A stretch of DNA of 49,379 nt, from NCBI GenBank assembly GCA_013388755.1, contig JACAEQ010000111.1, positions 1 through 49,379 of the forward strand, written 5' to 3'. Within the stretch, counting starts at the first letter, position 1; every line of letters starts with the position of its first letter. This stretch comes from Chloroflexota bacterium. Lineage in GTDB: Bacteria > Chloroflexota > Chloroflexia > Chloroflexales > Roseiflexaceae. The notes under the pieces were generated by a model. That model did not search any database. It worked only from the letters and a program-made list of their open reading frames with translations, and was not told the origin of the DNA. Below, piece after piece: positions 49,281-49,379 of the stretch. The position numbers and the translations under genes were made by a program.

Positions 49281-49379
49281 ACGCGGTGGCGTACCAGCAG
49301 GGTGGCCTGGCGGGCGGCACGCCCGCCAGGGTCAATCATCCGGCGGCGGGACGGCGTTCCTTTTCGCGTTGCGATCGCC
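49281..49379. repeat. Dispersed palindromic repeat family C, copy 2 (cut by window edge)
   Basis: ACGCGGTGGCGTACCAGCAG, CCTGGCGGGCGGCACGCC and CCGGCGGCGGGACGGCGTTC align with copy 1 at 27020. From 49346 onward (GGCGTTCCTTTTCGCGTTGC) it matches the reverse complement of copy 1's inner segment. Confidence 0.55.

Overview
The window looks like a chromosomal segment of a GC-rich, free-living bacterium, most likely Chloroflexota (Chloroflexia, Roseiflexus-like). That is an inference from gene families: secreted proteins with Thr/Pro-rich linkers and DUF11 repeats, several GAF-rich orphan histidine kinases, a fused GlcD-GlcE, and many short dispersed inverted-repeat elements. I see no rRNA, tRNA, CRISPR array, phage or complete insertion sequence.

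Layout. 1-1.5 kb: repeat-rich, with one small membrane-protein gene. 1.6-4.6 kb: a lipoprotein zinc peptidase and a PIG-L/LmbE deacetylase. 4.9-9.7 kb: a ComEC-like channel, divergent from a large secreted PGRP-type amidase. 10.0-14.4 kb: dTDP-glucose 4,6-dehydratase, a GlcD-GlcE fusion and an FKBP/SlyD isomerase. 14.6-17.2 kb: a redox/respiration-flavoured patch (YwiC-like membrane protein, Crp/Fnr regulator, and a coupled ferredoxin-CcmE-cupin operon). 17.4-19.5 kb: a GH3 glycosidase. 19.6-26.8 kb (minus strand): a C-P lyase type phosphonate operon, phnG-H-I-J-K-L-M, then a hexapeptide acetyltransferase and a 2H phosphoesterase. 27.7-39.8 kb: three multidomain sensor kinases interleaved with a zinc-ribbon membrane protein, UDP-glucose dehydrogenase and a DUF11 surface protein carrying a coding minisatellite. 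40.2-43.8 kb: a large subtilase. 44.1-49.2 kb (minus strand): coaBC, a HEAT/SH3 protein, mltG, aroE and a prepilin peptidase, probably one operon.

The main observation is in the phosphonate operon. PhnG/H/I/K/L/M look orthodox, but PhnJ, the radical-SAM catalytic subunit, keeps its glycyl-radical glycine while lacking three of the four cysteines that hold the Fe-S cluster and form the thiyl radical in E. coli (C244, C266 and C272 are replaced by Ser, Ala and Val). The reading frame is intact and the surrounding sequence is conserved, so it is a coherent variant rather than a broken gene. The operon also has no phnP, phnN or phnCDE in view and ends instead with a 2H-type phosphoesterase that could act on the cyclic ribose-phosphate product. 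Motifs with an 11-bp repeat, resembling Pho boxes, lie upstream of phnG and of one sensor kinase.

Three families of short repeats punctuate the intergenic DNA. Family A is about 165 bp, with inverted ends and apparent TTAG target duplications; two copies begin exactly at the TAG stop codon of the preceding gene. Family B is about 120 bp and G-rich. Family C is palindromic and its internal segment is inverted between its two copies.
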